Source of the DNA: Candidatus Uhrbacteria bacterium
Lineage (GTDB): Bacteria > Patescibacteriota > Patescibacteriia > 2-12-FULL-60-25
Reading direction: 5' to 3'
NCBI GenBank assembly: GCA_903828685.1
Contig: CAIKNB010000006.1
Coordinates: forward strand, 1-8,299
DNA: 8,299 bases
A program made the position numbers and the translations under genes. The notes beneath the pieces were generated by a model. The model made no database searches, had not been told where the DNA came from, and worked only from the letters and a program-made list of their open reading frames with translations. Positions 7,219 through 8,299 of this stretch are shown here, piece by piece. How positions within the stretch are numbered: the first letter of the stretch is position 1; each line of letters begins with the position of its first letter.

Positions 7219-7247
7219 AATGTTGCATTAATTTGGCGCTTTGTCAA
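7219..7247 (-). promoter_or_regulatory. Possible promoter of the small - strand gene
   Basis: On the - strand a perfect TTGACA (7247-7242) is followed by 17 bases and AACATT (7224-7219), which matches TATAAT at only 3 of 6 positions. The -35 is convincing and the -10 is not. If used, the leader would be about 30 bases and include the strong Shine-Dalgarno. Confidence 0.4.
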
Positions 7248-7284
7248 GGCGAAAAGGGGGATTTGCCGAATCCGGCGCCTGAAT

Positions 7285-7294
7285 GGCTTAAGCC
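7285..7294. promoter_or_regulatory. 10-base perfect palindrome upstream of the RRM promoter
   Basis: GGCTTAAGCC lies 10 bases before the -35 box of the RRM gene and between the two divergent promoters. It could be an operator half-site pair for a dimeric regulator. A 10-base palindrome can also occur by chance, and no second copy was noticed. Confidence 0.25.
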
Positions 7295-7304
7295 GCACTA
7301 AACA

Positions 7305-7333
7305 TTGACATCTTGCGTCAGATGTGCTATAAA
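7305..7333 (+). promoter_or_regulatory. Near-consensus sigma70-type promoter of the RRM gene
   Basis: TTGACA (7305-7310) is a perfect -35. The spacer is exactly 17 bases and TATAAA (7328-7333) is 5 of 6 to the -10 consensus. TG at 7325-7326 adds an extended -10. Transcription should start near 7340, leaving a leader of about 120 bases. This is the strongest promoter in the window and implies an abundant transcript. Confidence 0.88.
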
Positions 7334-7339
7334 ATAAGC

Positions 7340-7460
7340 CTTGTAATGTTAGGAGCGCAGTTTCAGCCCTAGGCTGACCAGCGGCCGTCATACAGGACGG
7401 GCAATTGCCACGGCTAGTCGGCCGCAGGACAGGTCCGGGATAATTCAGTCAGAACGTTAT
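7340..7460 (+). promoter_or_regulatory. Long structured 5' leader of the RRM gene, candidate cis-regulatory RNA
   Basis: About 120 transcribed bases with no long reading frame and dense inverted repeats. Hairpin 1 is TCAGCC (7363-7368) with GGCTGA (7372-7377), a perfect 6-pair stem with a 3-base loop. Stem 2 is GCGGCCG (7381-7387) with CGGCCGC (7419-7425), extended past one A-A mismatch by CC (7378-7379) and GG (7427-7428). Stem 3 is CCGTC (7385-7389) with GACGG (7396-7400). It shares bases 7385-7387 with stem 2, so the two compete. GGCAATTGCC (7400-7409) is a further perfect palindrome. There is no poly-T run, so it is not a terminator-type attenuator. AGGAG at 7351-7355 has no start codon at a suitable distance. 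The real start at 7461 has no Shine-Dalgarno, so the leader may set translation. I do not recognise it as a known riboswitch or Rfam family. Confidence 0.55.
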
Positions 7461-7769
7461 ATGGGTAAGAAGTTATACGTCGGTAGTTTGTCGTGGGGTA
7501 CGACCGATCAGGGTCTCCGCGATGCTTTCTCTCAGGCCGGTGAAGTGGTGTCCGCTCAGGTCATCATGGACCGCATGTCTGGTCGCTCCAAGGGCTTCGG
7601 CTTCGTGGAGATGGCCACACAGGAAGAGGCTGATGCCGCCATCCAGATGTGGAACGGTAAGGACCTCGATGGCCGCGCCATCGTTGTGAACGAAGCGCGT
7701 CCTATGGAAGAACGCCCGCCTCGCCAAGATCGCGGTGGAAGCCGTGGTGGTGCTGGTGGTCGCTGGTAA
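7461..7769 (+). CDS. RRM RNA-binding protein with glycine/arginine-rich tail
   Basis: 102 residues made of one RNA recognition motif and a short tail. RNP2 is LYVGSL (5-10) and RNP1 is KGFGFVEM (44-51), with aromatic residues Tyr6, Phe46 and Phe48 in the positions that stack on RNA bases. The beta-alpha-beta pattern is complete and ends near 79 (IVVNEA). Residues 81-102 are Arg/Pro then Gly/Arg-rich (RGGSRGGAGGRW), like the tails of cyanobacterial Rbp proteins and plant glycine-rich RNA-binding proteins. Known: bacterial single-RRM proteins bind single-stranded RNA, and several are cold-induced or act as RNA chaperones. Inference: the same role here, possibly with feedback on its own leader. 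Start: the ATG at 7461 begins MGKKLYVGSL, the usual family N-terminus, although no Shine-Dalgarno precedes it. It has its own strong promoter and a terminator, so it is a single-gene unit. Confidence 0.95.
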   Translation: MGKKLYVGSLSWGTTDQGLRDAFSQAGEVVSAQVIMDRMSGRSKGFGFVEMATQEEADAAIQMWNGKDLDGRAIVVNEARPMEERPPRQDRGGSRGGAGGRW

Positions 7770-7787
7770 TCCAACCAACAATACCGA

Positions 7788-7828
7788 AAATCAACGTCCT
7801 CCGGTTTAACACCGGAGGATTTTGATTT
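7788..7828 (+). terminator. Intrinsic terminator after the RRM gene
   Basis: TCCTCCGGT (7797-7805) pairs perfectly with ACCGGAGGA (7811-7819) around TTAAC, and TTTT follows at 7820-7823. An outer arm, AAATCAA (7788-7794) with TTGATTT (7822-7828), lengthens the stem. Because of the A-rich left arm it could also stop transcription coming from the right. Confidence 0.85.
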
Positions 7829-7873
7829 ACGGATTTTTCGTGCAGCCGGTTCGTCCGAAGGCTTAAAAAGTTA

Positions 7874-7879
7874 TATACT
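7874..7879 (+). promoter_or_regulatory. -10 box just before the last gene, possible leaderless start
   Basis: TATACT is 5 of 6 to TATAAT. The A of the ATG at 7886 lies 7 bases after it, exactly where transcription would begin. The -35 region is poor: TCGTCC at 7851-7856 with a 17-base spacer matches 3 of 6. There is no Shine-Dalgarno between the box and the ATG. Confidence 0.45.
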
Positions 7880-7885
7880 GGATAC

Positions 7886-8299
7886 ATGGACAACCGATGG
7901 AGGAAATCGGGAATATTATTGGCGTTATGCGTTGCTATTTTTTCCATTCCGGCGATCGCCTCAGCGCATAACCCGCGTTTCGTGCGCGAAGACACGGTCG
8001 TGCAGGTGCAGCATCCTGATATCTCGCAGGCGTATTACGGATGGCTCGACGGACAGCCCGTGCTCTACAAGATCAAGACCGACACGCCGCAAAACCTTTT
8101 CGTGCAGATCCTCGTGCCGGACGTGCCTAACGTCAAAACTGATTTGAGTGCGCAAGTAAATTACCAAACTCCCGACGGCTATCAGTCCGTGACTTTAGAC
8201 GGCACCAAAGCCACGTGGAAAAAATGGTACGAGGAATACGGCGGCGAGTGGTATCTGCAAGGTCCGGATGCGCAAATCAGCGCGGCCACGGGCACGGCC
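7886..8299 (+). CDS. Secreted protein of unknown function, N-terminal part (runs off the window)
   Basis: 138 codons are open to the last base, so the 3' end is outside. The first 27 residues form a clear Sec signal peptide: basic MDNRWRKSG, hydrophobic ILLALCVAIFSI, and an Ala-x-Ala site in IASA before HNP, so cleavage is likely after residue 27. The exported part visible here is rich in Gln, Asp, Tyr and Trp and looks beta-rich. It includes VQVQHPDISQAYYGWLDG (39-56), a strand-rich stretch FVQILVPDVP (72-81) and WKKWYEEYGGEWY (111-123). I do not recognise a named family. The pattern of a short extracytoplasmic beta domain after a signal peptide suggests a surface or periplasm-like protein, and a C-terminal membrane anchor could lie beyond the edge. 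Start: the ATG at 7886 is the only one giving this signal peptide. No Shine-Dalgarno is present. It lies 58 bases after the RRM terminator. Confidence 0.8.
   Translation, partial: MDNRWRKSGILLALCVAIFSIPAIASAHNPRFVREDTVVQVQHPDISQAYYGWLDGQPVLYKIKTDTPQNLFVQILVPDVPNVKTDLSAQVNYQTPDGYQSVTLDGTKATWKKWYEEYGGEWYLQGPDAQISAATGTA

Noticed and set aside
6836..7228. A 130-codon - strand frame overlapping the small gene at 6898-7179
   Set aside because: It runs through the terminator hairpin at 6838-6869 and covers the strong Shine-Dalgarno of the 93-residue frame. The latter has the better signals.
7077..7391. A 104-codon - strand frame across the divergent promoter region
   Set aside because: It overlaps the RRM promoter and leader and the 93-residue gene, with no ribosome binding site and no plausible fold.
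7427..7440. GGACAGGTCCGGGA, which recalls the GGTCCGGAAGG core of bacterial SRP (4.5S) RNA
   Set aside because: The rest of the SRP core (AAGGAAGCAGC and the closing helix) is missing, and the segment is part of the RRM leader. The likeness is short and probably chance.
1..8299. CRISPR array, tRNA, rRNA, transposase or prophage genes
   Set aside because: Reading through the window, I saw no regularly spaced repeats, cloverleaf-like sequence, rRNA core motif or mobile-element protein.

Overview
The window looks like a piece of a Candidate Phyla Radiation (Patescibacteria) chromosome. This is an inference from gene content, not from a marker gene. A DUF4012 membrane protein next to several family-2 glycosyltransferases, a SIMPL-domain lipoprotein-like protein and a short RRM protein with a Gly/Arg tail are typical of that group. 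Base composition is moderately GC-rich and even, coding density is high, and most genes lack strong Shine-Dalgarno sequences. No rRNA, tRNA, CRISPR array, transposase or phage gene is visible.

Layout. Positions 1-5912 hold a tight + strand run of five genes. These are the C-terminal part of a membrane-bound processive-type GT2 enzyme (1-768), two soluble rhamnosyltransferase-like GT2 enzymes (772-1824 and 1842-2666), a 721-residue DUF4012 protein with one membrane segment (2673-4838) and an MreB-family actin homologue (4908-5912), closed by an intrinsic terminator. The run reads as a cell-surface polysaccharide cluster joined to a cell-shape gene. Two of its junctions carry palindromic GTAGGGGC-type repeats (1829-1856 and 4846-4895). 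The first contains a possible start codon at its exact centre.

Positions 5960-6870 hold a single transcription unit: an extended -10 promoter, a membrane-anchored SIMPL (DUF541) protein and a strong hairpin terminator that appears to serve both strands. A small unrecognised protein of 93 residues lies on the - strand (6898-7179). It has the only strong Shine-Dalgarno sequence in the window.

Positions 7180-7460 are a divergent intergenic region. It has a possible - strand promoter, a 10-base palindrome, a near-consensus sigma70-type promoter on the + strand (7305-7333), and about 120 bases of leader rich in inverted repeats. The leader precedes an RRM RNA-binding protein (7461-7769) that has no Shine-Dalgarno sequence. 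This leader is the best candidate for an undescribed regulatory RNA here, possibly one the RRM protein binds itself. After another terminator, a secreted protein of unknown function begins at 7886 and runs off the right edge. Its -10 box lies so close to the ATG that a leaderless mRNA is plausible.
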